Source of the DNA: Brugia malayi
Taxonomy: Eukaryota; Nematoda; Chromadorea; Rhabditida; Onchocercidae
NCBI RefSeq assembly: GCF_000002995.4
Contig: NW_025062477.1
Span: 10,016,649 to 10,080,648, forward strand
Direction: 5' to 3'
DNA length: 64,000 bases
The notes beneath the pieces were generated by a model, which was given only the letters and a program-made list of their open reading frames with translations, ran no database searches and was not told where the DNA came from. Made by a program: the position numbers and the translations under genes. Positions 1 through 11,297 of this stretch are shown piece by piece (the first letter of the stretch is position 1; each line of letters begins with the position of its first letter).

Positions 1-42
1 ATATAAGGTTGAATTAGGCGAAATTCAGCAGCGAATTCAAAG

Positions 43-174
43 ATATATCCAATCATAGCAGTAATAAACGATCCTTTCTGTTATTTTAGTAATAACTTTC
101 GGAAAAGCAAAGAAATCATATTTAGTAGTCAACAAACAATTCAAAATGTTTATTACTGTTATGATTGGATATAT
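43..174. repeat. Long inverted repeat (foldback element)
   Basis: A 27-nt arm at 43-69 (atatatccaatcatagcag...) is repeated in reverse complement at 148-174 with one mismatch. The loop between them is about 78 nt. Transcribed, it would form a long hairpin. It resembles a small foldback/MITE-type element, but no target-site duplication was established, so the origin is inferred. No gene overlaps it. Confidence 0.75.
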
Positions 175-3100
175 AAGTCAAAAAGATAAAATAAAAAGAT
201 TTAATACAGTACGCTCTCGTGAAAACATTATAGCCTCTCTGGCACCCTTTTTTTAATAAAATGTAAAGAAATTTTCAGTCCATGAAAACATGCTTTACAG
301 AAAAGCATAAGGAAACGTAATTGAAAATTGTATTTTTAAACTCTCTTTTAATTAGTTTTAACTTTTAAAAAAAAATCAAATTTTAATTAAAATAATTAGG
401 GTATTTACGCAAAAGTTTTCCTTTCCGAAGTTTAACTGTGGATGCTAACCGGAATGTAAAAAATTATTTATTTTAAAACGAGCTTAATTTTGACTTTTAC
501 AAATATATACGATAAAGTAGGAACCTGGAATTGAATAAGTGAAAGCAATATGTTAAAATGATATATGAAACTAACATGTAAAAGAAGTAATGTAGTGATG
601 ATGCTTAAGAAGTGCATCATGGAAATAGTAATTGCAGGGACTTGATCCTCTCACACTGGCCCAGATGATTAACTTTGTGATCGAAGTGCATGAAAGATAC
701 TGGCCGATATCAATATTTCATTATTCAAAACCATTAATAGATGTGGAAACAAGATTAAGTATGTAAGAGAATATCCAAACATAGTAGGCAGCACTTCAAT
801 AAGAAATTTTAATTTTGAGAATAAGAACGAACGGCGGTTTTTACCGCAAAGAGAAGTGAACTCGTTTCTTCCATTGCTTTCTTCTATTAGCAATTTTGTG
901 AGATCTATAAGTAGAAGATATATATGACCATAGTAAAATTAATGATTAAATTCCTTAGTGCAATTAATTATGGTTAGAAACATATTGATTGATGTTAAGC
1001 TTGAAATGAGAATGTAAACACGATCGAACAATGCTACGGAAATCTGTTTCCTATCAGTAACATTGATATCGTTAGGAATGGAATTAAATTAGTGGACAGT
1101 AACTGATTGAAGATAAATGAATGGGTGCTATTCATGATGACATTTCATACTGTTTCAATGACTTTCATCAAATGTAAGAGCGCAAAGATGAAAGGTATTT
1201 GGATCGTCACATGTCGAAAACAAAGGAATTTAGTTGGGTGGGAAATTAGACGAAAAGTAAGAAAAATTTAAATTTATGCAAATTTTAAACATATCCATAG
1301 CCTAACTTTAATGACTGTACTTAGGATATTTACCATCACTTTGCAAAGGAAAGCCCGCAAATTTGAGATAATTTATCGCAAAGCAATTATGACAAATTAA
1401 AGAATGACGAGAGTAAAAAGGGATGGATAGAATTGATGGAAAGGTGCTAAATTCAAGAGGTATTTCATCTTCAGAATATCTTAGTGCTGTCGTTGTCGCG
1501 TGAAAAGTTGTTTCTTTATCAGACTTCTCGTTCCTTTCTTCTTCCTTGTGATACGAGCACAGCACTCCTTCGATAACCTGTTTGCTAGAGGGTGTGCAAC
1601 GGTAGCTGAATGCCTGCTCTCTACTCATAACTTTCTCTTCATACTCTCGCAGTACCAACTCTCGCTACTTTCCCGGTAGATCTCAGCTTACTGGCCACGT
1701 TAAGGACATTTCGGTGTTATTATCCTATTAAAGCTTCTAATTAAGACTTTTCTTCCATTGAATCCGAAAAGTTGTACTGTACAGATATTCCTGAATAAAC
1801 CCGTCCACTGTCAATTCAGAGGTACAAACAGAATTTGGGAAGTAGAGTAACTGACGGATTCATTTTTGACAATGTTAAAGGAAGAAACTTGAGATACACT
1901 ATTTCAGTAGACAATGTGACTGTCACATATTAACATTTTGAAGTTCTCATCTTCCACTGCTACTATTCTTCTAACTGGCACAAAGCGGAAGTTCCCTTAC
2001 GTCTGTATAAGATGTAATCAGATAATCATTATTACATCTTGCCTAACATACCGGAAAAATGAGATTGGATTACGCTCAAGTGAAATAAATAAACTAGATT
2101 TAACCAACAGAATTAATTAATCACCAGCATACGTATAAATTGAAGGATACATAAATAAAATAAATAAGTCTATTAAAGAAGTCAAAATTAATTGACCTTA
2201 AATCTAAGTAATCGTAAAATATCTGAAGATAAATACGATATCAGTTACAAAGTTTAATTCAGCATTCTTCATTTTGCTATCTATCCCTGTTAGATAAATT
2301 AGATTATTCAGTGGACAGGACTTAGTTCGTCGCAGATGTGCGATTTCCTTTCTAACTTTCCCATTCCCTCACTCCGATTTGACCAAGAAGAGACTTGCGT
2401 CATAAACAATTATTTAATTAAAACTTTCCAATCATAAACTTTTCTAGAAATTAGAAACATAAATACATAATGGATAACAGGGTCGCAAAATTGATCAAAT
2501 ATAAGTGAACGAAAAGCGAAAAGTTGGGATATTGAATTTATTTCATATTTGAATTTCTCAGCAAGCTTTTTTGATGCACATTCATTAAGGATACGATGGA
2601 TATAATACACAGTTTATAACAAAATATACAATACGAATGTTTTTGTCACTTTCTAATCTCTCTTCATATCTGTGTCAAAATGTTATGTGTGTCGCAAGTC
2701 GCAAGTGCAGAAAACTCTGCACAACTTACGACTTGCGACAATATCACACACTTTTATACTTCTGTTGAGGTTTCACCTTTCATTGTATGAGAATTGGTAT
2801 GGATGACTCATCCCAATCATTCATCCGTTTAAATTCTAATGTAATTCAATTTTCTCTCTTCAATAACTTTTTAGCATAGCATTTTATCACAGCAGAATAA
2901 GCAAATATTGTCTTAGTAATTCTCCATTCATTCCAAAAAATTAAATCATTGTGATATTAGACAATAATTATGCTTAACAATGCTAATAAGTAATCCTGAA
3001 CGGATAAATAAACTTGATCAGGGATGAAGGGTTCCAAGTTTCACTTTACTCTTACGGTCTAAGCGATGAGATTTCATCTAGGACTATTGGTGGCAAGCAA

Positions 3101-4146
3101 TATAATGTCACTTGGTAGTGAGTGATGTTATGATAAAATGTTACGATAAAGTAATTTTGAGCACAACTTTTAATTACTTTAAATAGTATTACTTATTTAA
3201 ACAAATACTTGTTTAGAAGATTGATTTGGAGTTTAAAACATCTATTAACGGTGGCTCTTTTTTTTGCAAAACAGATGGCCCAGTCCTTTTTTTCTCAAAG
3301 AATAGTGTTTTAGTCAGAAACTTTTATCTAAAGTCTTCTGACAGAATTTTGCTTCATTAATTTCGCCTTATCAGTATTTCAATTTTATTTCTATCAATGT
3401 TTTAATCTCGGCAGGTATTGCAATCATCTATATGTCAGTTAAGCAACCTTTACACATGAAAAATTACTAATTTAAAGTTCATCCAGTCCATTCTGATCCT
3501 TCTGATCCTCCACTCAGATTCATATATCTGATTGAAGAAAATGCCACGAATCCAAGATTTGAATTGAGCAATAAATGAACTAATATATTAAATAGTTTTA
3601 TGACCGAACTAGTTCCTATATTTTATTTTTCACAGCAATTGCTATTTTAGCAGACCAAAAAAGGGAACTTTCTTATATAATTTAAACTTGAGACGATAAG
3701 TTTCACATCAAAGCCGCGTCAAAAATCATATCAGATTTTTTACAGTAATTCGAGGTTAGTGACGTCGCTTAATGATTTGTGTGGGTTGAGAAGTGTGAAT
3801 GCAGAGGTTTTGCTGCGGTAGTCACTGAGGACAAGGTTTTTCATTTTTTCTCATAACAGTTTGATATTTTAGTAGCACTTTTCAAGTGAAATCTTAATTT
3901 TAATAAAATGAAGCGGTACGGATTCTGCGCAATTGGAATAATGACAAATCCCATCCCTCAGTTGTGTTTTTTTTCTCAGCAAATCTTCGATTTCTAAAAA
4001 ATAGTACATCCGTTATGTTAACTTAAGTGTCGTACTAGTCTAGCTCACTTCTCCGGTTTATGTTAAAGGTTTATACTACAGGACTTTCTAAGTGAATAAC
4101 AGCATTTATGTTGTTGACTTTCATAAAAACATAAAGGCTATTTTAG
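175..4146. other. Left intergenic region, no supported gene
   Basis: AT-rich sequence with only short, scattered reading frames. The longest is a minus-strand frame at 1308-1658 in a slightly GC-richer patch (about 1440-1680). It has no recognisable domain and no partner exon that I could join, so it is not called. A compact hairpin lies at 2691-2739. The last few hundred bases should include the SDF2 promoter, but no specific element stands out. Confidence 0.5.
2691..2739. repeat. Compact imperfect hairpin
   Basis: The 11-nt arm gtcgcaagtcg (2691-2701) pairs perfectly with cgacttgcgac (2729-2739). Inside it gtgcaga (2705-2711) pairs with tctgcac (2716-2722) around a 4-nt loop, leaving a small asymmetric internal loop. 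It is GC-richer than its surroundings. It could be a decayed repeat or a structured RNA; the sequence does not decide. Confidence 0.6.
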
Positions 4147-5302
4147 ATGTTTTCGCATTTCTTGATATTTTTGGAATTGTGTTTTGTAGCTGCAAGTGCA
4201 TTTCAAAGTAATGATGGATTTATAACGTGTGGATCAGTTGTTAAGCTAAAGAATAACGAAGAAGGTAAGAAGAAAGATTCGATTAAATACCGCAAAAATG
4301 TTATCGTTACTATTTGACTGTAACAGTTTCCAATATTCATTATTCAGGTGTTCGTCTGCATTCACATGATATAAAATATGGATCTGGTAGTGGTCAACAA
4401 TCTGTAACTGCTGTACAAGATGGCGATGACGTGAATTCTCACTGGCAAATCCTTTCCGGTGAGATTTATTATATTCTGTATATGCGTCCCGTAATTTGGA
4501 TTTAATAACATCTACACAACATAATTTTTTTTCTTCATTGTTCTGGTTTAGCAATCAAAGGAACTTGCAAACGAGGAGAACCAGTGAAATGTGGCAGTAA
4601 AATACGTTTAAAACATCTGACGACTGGCTGCTATCTTCACAGCCACTTATTCTCTGCACCAATAACAAAAGAGGACCAGGTGCTTATTATATTTGCGAGC
4701 TATCTTATTAACTCATTATGTATAGAGGAATTCCGTAAAAGAGGGTATAGTAATTTATTTTTTGTTCTCTTAAAGGTCTTCATTTCTCTTTGTTTTCGAA
4801 CTGATTTCACTGTGAAAATATTTAAATGAAATGATTTTAGAAGTAAAGTAATTTTTTTGAAGGAAGTGTCTTGTTTTGGGAACAATGAAAGTGATTCTGG
4901 TGATCACTGGATTGTCGTGTGTAGTAATAATGCATGGCTTACGAAGGATGCTGTAAAGCTGAAGCATGAAGATACTGGTTCGTTTTGAACATTCTCACTT
5001 TTATGTAAATGTTCGGTCCTTGAAACAAACAAAGTGAATATTCACATGGCCTCATACGTTTTTATGGAATATGTGTAATTTTATGGAATCTTTATAACAT
5101 ATTTTGAATTTATTCGCTGTTTAGTATATTTGCTTATTTCTTATGGATTATTGTTTCAGGCAAGTTTTTGGCAATAAGTGGTAAACAGTATGGGAGACCT
5201 ATAAATGGGCAGTATGAGGTAGTAGCCATTTCTACGACAAAAAATGCGGCTTTATGGAAAACGGCTGAAGGTATTTTTATGGTAGGTTCAAACATTCCAT
5301 GA
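4147..5302 (+). CDS. SDF2-like MIR-domain ER protein
   Basis: Five exons (4147-4264, 4348-4458, 4552-4679, 4863-4977, 5160-5302) join in frame to 204 residues, close to the usual 210-220 of stromal cell-derived factor 2. Residues 1-18 form a hydrophobic signal peptide. Then come three MIR repeats, recognisable from LHSHDIKYGSGSGQQSVT, the WQI and WIV strands, and KHEDTGKFLAISGKQYGRP. Family members act in the ER lumen with Hsp40/BiP chaperones and share the MIR fold with protein O-mannosyltransferases. The C-terminus (MVGSNIP) carries no KDEL/HDEL-type retention signal, so retention would need a partner. The ATG follows 'attttag' directly, a good trans- or cis-splice acceptor, which supports this start. 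The next gene on the same strand begins 1.5 kb downstream. Confidence 0.93.
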
Positions 5303-6825
5303 TGGGACGCAATTGAAGTTTTTGCGTCGATTAAATATATGGAAGACTTAAATTTCATTGTCAATGATGTGATTACCAACGACGTACGCGTAGTTTATTT
5401 AAAGTAATTGTGTACCATTATATCGGGGAGTCTAATGCTCATGTTTTGCATTATTTATTTTTTTAAAAAACTTTTAACAGTGATGAGCTAGACTTGTTGC
5501 CTTTTATGTGTGTAGGTAGTATGTTAGGCCTCACTGACGAAATTTGACAATTTATAATTTTGACATTTTAAAAAGACAAAAAAAAAAAACAGTATTCTTT
5601 TACATGATTTAACTGATTTTTTTGGAGATGCGTATTATATAGTGGGATTTACCAAATTTCTAACGTCTGTGTATTAATTTTTATCACTTTTTCTTGTTAT
5701 TTCACCTACCCACAGCAATTTTAAAATATTTTTTAATAACAAATTTTATAACATCGAGAAAATTAGCTTGACACACACGAATTTTTGTAAGATAATCATT
5801 TACAAATATTCCGATAATTTATATAATTTATTTAAAAATGTTGCAGCAGCTATTCGAAATTTTGTTGTGGGTTGTGTTTTTTTAGAAATTGTTTATAATT
5901 ATTACACATTTTAATAATTTTATAATGTGCAAAGATTTTTTCAGTATTTGAAAATTTTTGGGAAAATTGTTATTAGCCACAAACTGAAATGTTATTGCTA
6001 GAGGATTTGTGGTATTTCTTTTAGTTTTTCCATTTTTTTCTTAGGTTAAAGATTGTCCATATTGCATTACTTACTTTGACCTGTTAGGCGGTGGGTTGTT
6101 GACGGTGTGCTCATGCAAGTTTTATGTAATTCGTTTCATATTATCCAAATAAAATTAGCTAATAAGTTTTCACTTATCAGCTAATTTAATTTTATTTGGC
6201 ATGAGAAATAATTCCTACATGAGGAAAGTCCTACATATTCCAATGCATGATTAGTTTTAATCATCCCTGTTTAAGCCACCAAGTAAATCTTTTATAGAAT
6301 GTAGAACATTCTGTATATGAAACGATTCATTATCTATATTTCTTATTAATTAATTTTTCTATAGAACACAAGGTTAGTTTTTATCACGTTGTTTTCATGA
6401 ATTTACGCGATATAAGCAATGAGATGTATCCAAACTGTTCTCTTGTGTCAGTGTTGCTAATATCTGAACTCTTTTATTTGTTTATTTGTATAAGGAATTG
6501 AAACGTTTTGAGCAGTTTACATTATTTATAAATTAACTTGGATTAGGAACTTGTAGAATCCAGGCATAATGAGAAATTTGAGAGATCGTTATAATAGCTA
6601 ATTGTTATCACTGATTTTTGTTGTAAAATGTAATATGAGTGTTTTTGTTACGATGTGTAAATAAACTTTCTATAAATGCTGTATTTGGAAGTATAGGGTT
6701 TTGCTTTGACATACAAAATCTACTTGTCTCCGTTACTATTAATTACACCTACTATTAATTATAGAAATCGTATTTAACTCCATTAACTTCGCTTATTGGA
6801 TTAATTTTTTAGAAATTCCAGAACG
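5303..6825. other. Intergenic region between SDF2 and eIF3h
   Basis: About 1.5 kb without coding signal. It holds the SDF2 3' UTR and the eIF3h upstream region. An inverted repeat lies in the middle: 6145-6166 pairs with 6173-6199 with a few bulged bases around a short loop. A strong acceptor (attttttag, ending 6812) sits 13 nt before the eIF3h ATG. Confidence 0.6.
6145..6199. repeat. Inverted repeat in intergenic region
   Basis: ccaaataaaattagct... at 6145-6166 is the reverse complement of ...agctaatttaattttatttgg at 6173-6199, apart from one substitution and five inserted bases, with a loop of about 6 nt. It may be the SDF2 3'-end structure or a small foldback repeat. Confidence 0.6.
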
Positions 6826-9014
6826 ATGTCAACTATTAGTGCAACAGTTGCTGGTCCAAGTATTGTACAATTCGTGCAGATAGATAGCTTGGTATATTTT
6901 CTAGTATTTATTTTTAGTATCTATTTTTGTTTAGTTTGATATGTCTGTTAAAATGTATTAGGTAAGTCTCATTTTTTACTCAGGATTTCTTTGCTGTTTT
7001 CAGAATTTAAAAAATACTCACAAGCGCTACTTTATTGATATTTTACGCATACAATGAATTGTAATTAACAAGTTCATAGGTATTTCAGGTTGTCATGAAA
7101 ATCGTGAAGCATGTTGACTCAGAAATGTATGCAGGCCTAAACGAAGTAGCAGGTGAAGCATGCCAAGGCTTGCTAACTGGTAATCCTTTCTTATATATTT
7201 GTTATCTGTTACTTGTAAATAATTTCTCTAATCTTGCATTCTTAATACATTAAATATTCTCTTGTTTGATATAAAATGTAAATTAAGGTTTGGTGTCAAT
7301 TGACGACCGTCGCTTGGAAATCACAAATTGTTTTCCGACAGCCAGAGCTGAGCCGATGCTTGATGGTGATGAAATAGCGCAAAACAATGCTTTCTATGAG
7401 GAGCAAAAGCAGGCGGAGATGTTGGATATGCTTCGAAAATTCAGGTCCCATCTTTCTATTCAGATTTTTTGAATCCCCATGAACTCATTCACTTTAACGA
7501 CACCATTTTTTGTTGCAGTAACTTAAATATTGTGTAATTCATTTGCAGAGATATGAATATCGACTACGAGCTTGTTGGATTTTATCAAGCTCATCCGTTC
7601 GGTGCTTGTTTTGCTCAGGAAACAATCGATTCTCTAATCGATTATCAAGCAAGCGTGCCAGATGGAGTTGTGCTTATTTATGGTAAAAATTAGCATCTTT
7701 ATTTAGCAGTTCATTATTTGAAACTTCTACAGAAGATTTGAGTTAAAAGTAGATTAATTTCTTTAGAAGAATATTGCAGACCCTGTGAAAACTCGCCAAG
7801 GACAGCTGAGTATACGAGCTTATCGTTTATCAACAAAAGCTTTAGAAATGAGTTTAGATGGTGATTGGTCACCAGAGAGGTAAACTGCTTATGGTTGCCT
7901 AAAGTTATTATGCATTAATATTTGTATACGATATTGTGGATAAACGATTTTTATCTTCGTACTATAGATATTAAAGTACGGATAAAAAAAATCAATTTCT
8001 TGTTTTTAACGTCGGAGTTCATTTTCGTGATTTTTTCAGTACGAGAACAGCTGGTTTGACATATGAGAATATGCTTGAAGAATTACCTGTAGTCATTAAA
8101 AATAGTCATCTGGTGAATGTGATGTTAGCTGAGTTAGCTCTAGAAGGTGATTGCGCAATTCAGCGGTCATCCTCTCATCTCGAACTTGGAACTCGAAGGT
8201 TTTTTTCCTAAGAAATGATTTCTCGTCATGAAATATTAGAATTTCAACTTCTCTTCATTGTTAAATCTATTCTTTCAACTGTATGCTTATTCCACGTGTT
8301 AGTTTTTTCACAGGTCTCTGGAAAAATGTCTTCGTTCTTTGATGAGCGATGTTGATGATCTCAATAGAACAGTTATGGCGTATACGAAATACGTGGCGGA
8401 CAAGCAGCGCTACGATTTAACTGTTTACAATGCTATGCAGAAAAGGGTTACTGGCTTCATATTTCTGTGTGATTTGTTTAACTGCTTGTCCAAGTAGCTT
8501 TTTTGCCATAATCTTCTGATCTGCAGTCTTTTTTTTTTTTTTTTTTTTTACAGCAAGCGGAAAATGAGCAACGAGAGGCTCGTGGTGAACCTCCACTATC
8601 ATTTGATGACATAAAAAAGATGAAGCCACCCCAGTTAACAACCAAGTGTGGAATGCTGGAAAGTTTTTTGTGTTCATCGGATGCTAGAGCTCATTCCGAC
8701 TATGCTGCAGAGGCTTGTTTACGCCATTTTTCTTTTTCTTCATTTTGCTTGTGTTTTTTCAAGTAGGTAAGAAAAAAGAGCAATACAAGAGATAATGTCC
8801 TCGTTTTCGTATTTCGTATTCTGTTTTATGTGGTAGTATTATTTAGAGCAGTTTGTTTCATGTTTCGTTATTTATTACTTTTTAATCATAATTACAAGAT
8901 TTAAAAATTTTGTAGGTTACTAGTGAAAATATTGCAAAATTGTTTTTGGCAGAAGCAGTAGTCGATTCACATGGTTCAAGAGACCATGGTGGGGCAGCAG
9001 CATCTGTGCGATGA
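6826..9014 (+). CDS. eif-3.H: Eukaryotic translation initiation factor 3 subunit H
   Basis: Nine exons (6826-6891, 7089-7179, 7288-7444, 7549-7682, 7780-7879, 8040-8198, 8314-8446, 8554-8712, 8916-9014) join to 365 residues; human eIF3h has 352. The N-terminal part is an MPN domain (QIDSLVVMKIVKHV, EACQGLLTG, then ELVGFYQAHPFGACF). As in eIF3h, it lacks the full JAMM metalloprotease residues and so is structural. The C-terminal half carries the eIF3h region, including REARGEPPLSFDDIKKMKPP and a conserved tail SENIAKLFLAEAV. The protein is a subunit of the cytoplasmic eIF3 complex that recruits the 40S subunit. The start follows a trans-splice-like acceptor. The last intron appears to use a GC donor (GAG|gcttgt), because no GT donor keeps the conserved tail in frame. 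Intron 7 ends in a T-run of more than 20 nt. Confidence 0.95.
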
Positions 9015-9182
9015 AGTGTAATGTGATTTTATTCCATTATCAGTTTTGATTGATCTTGAGTTATATTAATATTAATGGTGAAATGAAATTCATTAAAGTT
9101 TCAAGAAGCCTCTTTGATCTTTTCGGCAATTTCCGATTTGTTTAAACTCAGGCTTGACGTCCTCGTCCTATTAATTAATTGC

Positions 9183-9919
9183 CTAAATATAACTAAAAGA
9201 TGTTTGCGTAATCTTCTGGCTATACTTAGGCTTGTAACCTGAAGAAAATATATTTATAACCTGAAGAGTTGCATCTGGTTCATAGCTGATTTTGTAATGG
9301 GATCTCACCCTAGTCTTTTTAACTAGACTTGCATTTGGATTCTTAACATTAGGAGCACATTTTAACCTCAACAATTTACGCCGCTCTGTTAGAGATATAT
9401 TGGACTAGAATTTTTAAAATTGTTTCAAAGGTCTGTAAGATTACATCAGTGTATTTCAGAAACTTCAATTTCATATATTACAGGATTACATATGTATAGG
9501 GAAAAATATTTGTGACCGCAGTTGCTTGACAAAGATTGCCAGCCACGTTTGTTGAGTAAAAACTGGTAATCTATTTTGGTTGATTGGCTTAAGGAATTCA
9601 TCATCTTGATAGGTTTTCCAAGCTTCCAGCTCTTGTCATCCGCATCCTGAAAGTGTCAAATCATATGTGTAGTATTTCGAAGTGTGGCAGTTTTCTTTTT
9701 GATCCTGAATACAGAAGTTTCTTCCGTTTATCTGAAAATGCTGTTGTGGCTTTCCAAAACTGTTACCTTTTCCATTACAACCAGCGAACAGAAAGATACT
9801 TTTGAATCACTGCTATCGAGTTCTTTGCGTGTAGCACTGATTTTCAGCAAATATCGAGTGTAAATATAAATTGTAGGTGTATATGTTATCATGCAACTTG
9901 ACTTATCTTTTCTCAGCAT
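9183..9919 (-). CDS. Unrecognised multi-exon gene, 3' part
   Basis: Three minus-strand blocks join in phase 0 with good splice signals: one ending at 9767 (ATRKELDSSDSKVSFCSLVV..., 5' limit not fixed, open to 9919), then 9646-9482 (DADDKSWKLGKPIKMM...), then 9404-9183 ending in TAG (SNISLTERRKLLRLK...). The frames are charged and balanced in composition, unlike the Phe/Ile/Tyr-rich noise frames around them. I recognise no family or catalytic motif. The gene would be convergent with eIF3h, with 168 nt between the stops. Coding-like fragments further upstream on the same strand (10281-10508, 11135-11297) may belong to it, but I could not connect them. It could also be a decaying gene. Confidence 0.4.
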
Positions 9920-10280
9920 TCTGCAAAATCCTAACTACTATTATATGCCGATATAGGAGGTAGGGTTTTTGAGCTTTGTGAAGTGGTTGACGAATATGAT
10001 TTTTGCATGTGCATCATTTCAAAAGATTTTAAATTTAAAGCAGCGTTTTACGGTGTTACACTCTAAAATTTCGGCATGAAAAAGGAAAGACTGAATACTG
10101 TTTGCTGCTAATTGATGCGAGTGTTCACAATTGTATCCTAGCTTATCCCACTTTAATATAAATTTGGAAGCAATTGGTTGCAATAGCTGCTTTTGTCAGG
10201 AGTTGAATGACTTGTGCAGTGTTCAATTAAAGGGTCCTGTTTTCCTAAATTGATAAACGGAAGAGGTTAAGCTAACGTAT

Positions 10281-10508
10281 TTAAAAAATCGATACTGCGC
10301 TCGAAATAGCCAGCAATACTTTCTGAACCAACCACCGGTTGTAATTTATCCCCATGAAGCGACTACAAATAAATTTGACAGAATCTACTCTTCTTTGCTC
10401 ATCCACTTTGGCGGCTGGAATATAATACATGTTGAACATTAAATGACCGACTTGAGCTGGATCACCTGGATGAGAGGAACTGTTTGTTCTACTGACAGTA
10501 TCAGACAT
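10281..10508 (-). CDS. Coding-like ORF, possible exon of an unassigned gene
   Basis: A 75-codon frame from ATG at 10508 with hydrophilic, non-repetitive N-terminal sequence (SSSHPGDPAQVGHLMFNMYY, then KVDEQRRVDSVKFICSR) and a hydrophobic end. It has no recognised domain. It lies on the same strand and about 360 nt upstream of the three-exon block at 9183-9919. Codon use looks coding, but splice connections to the neighbours were not resolved. Confidence 0.22.
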   Translation of the reverse strand: MSDTVSRTNSSSHPGDPAQVGHLMFNMYYIPAAKVDEQRRVDSVKFICSRFMGINYNRWLVQKVLLAISSAVSIF

Positions 10509-11134
10509 TTCATTACTTCATCCAGGAATTTTCAAGATCATACGATGATTCTGAGATGAGAAGAGTTTTTCTGAGATTCTGAGATAAAAAATGCCTTATC
10601 TCTCCACCTTTCCAAACTTATTGGTCGAATAATGATTATATCTTCCCCAATTTTTTAAAGAAAAGTGGTATATTCATTATTCATCAATATCTATTATAAA
10701 TGCTATAAAGCATTATACTCATATTTCATACCAAAATCACAAATTCTAATCTCAATTTTCTTTTAATGTTTTCAAAAGTTTTCATTACTTGTTATTGATT
10801 TAAATTAGTACAAAATGTAGGGCAGATAAAAATTCGACATTAGATATTCTCGACATTATCACCACCTGTAACCAAGTGACAGTGGTGTTGGAAGAGGGAA
10901 GAAATGAACGGTTATTAGAATATTACCCGTATTTTATACCATCCAAGCCATTCAAATAAACTATTTTCAACTTTAATTCTCATTTCAAGCAATAAAAATT
11001 TCGAGATTTGATTAGCCGTTTGAACGCATCTGTAATAAACGACACACAAACCACTTATTGTCCTCAAGCGCAATTGATCTCAACTTTTACCGCAAATCAA
11101 ACCTTAAAGCTGGAGATGAATAAATAGAACCGAT

Positions 11135-11297
11135 TTAATGGTTTTCAGCGATTTCCTGTGCAACAATCTGTACTATGAACTCTCCAACTTGAGTGATTGG
11201 TGTGTCGTTGTCAAAGTCTTCTAAATTTGGTCTTCGGATGGACAAATGTTGTGGTTGATTCAGATTGTACCGTGAATATTTGCCACCCAGGGAATGC
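11135..11297 (-). CDS. Coding-like terminal exon, unassigned
   Basis: Starting after a possible acceptor (tttgaag, ending at 11298), this minus-strand frame reads HSLGGKYSRYNLNQPQ ... LEDFDNDTPITQVGEFIVQ and stops at TAA (11135), about 53 residues with no ATG. Its composition is clearly unlike the surrounding AT-rich noise. It may be an exon of the same unassigned gene as 9183-9919 (with an alternative or upstream splice) or the 3' end of another gene. No family was recognised. Confidence 0.25.

Noticed and set aside
1308..1658. 116-codon minus-strand frame with a charged, coding-like middle
   Set aside because: No ATG near its 5' end (it begins with TTG), no recognisable domain, and no splice partner found. 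It was left uncalled, though it is the best candidate in the left 4 kb.
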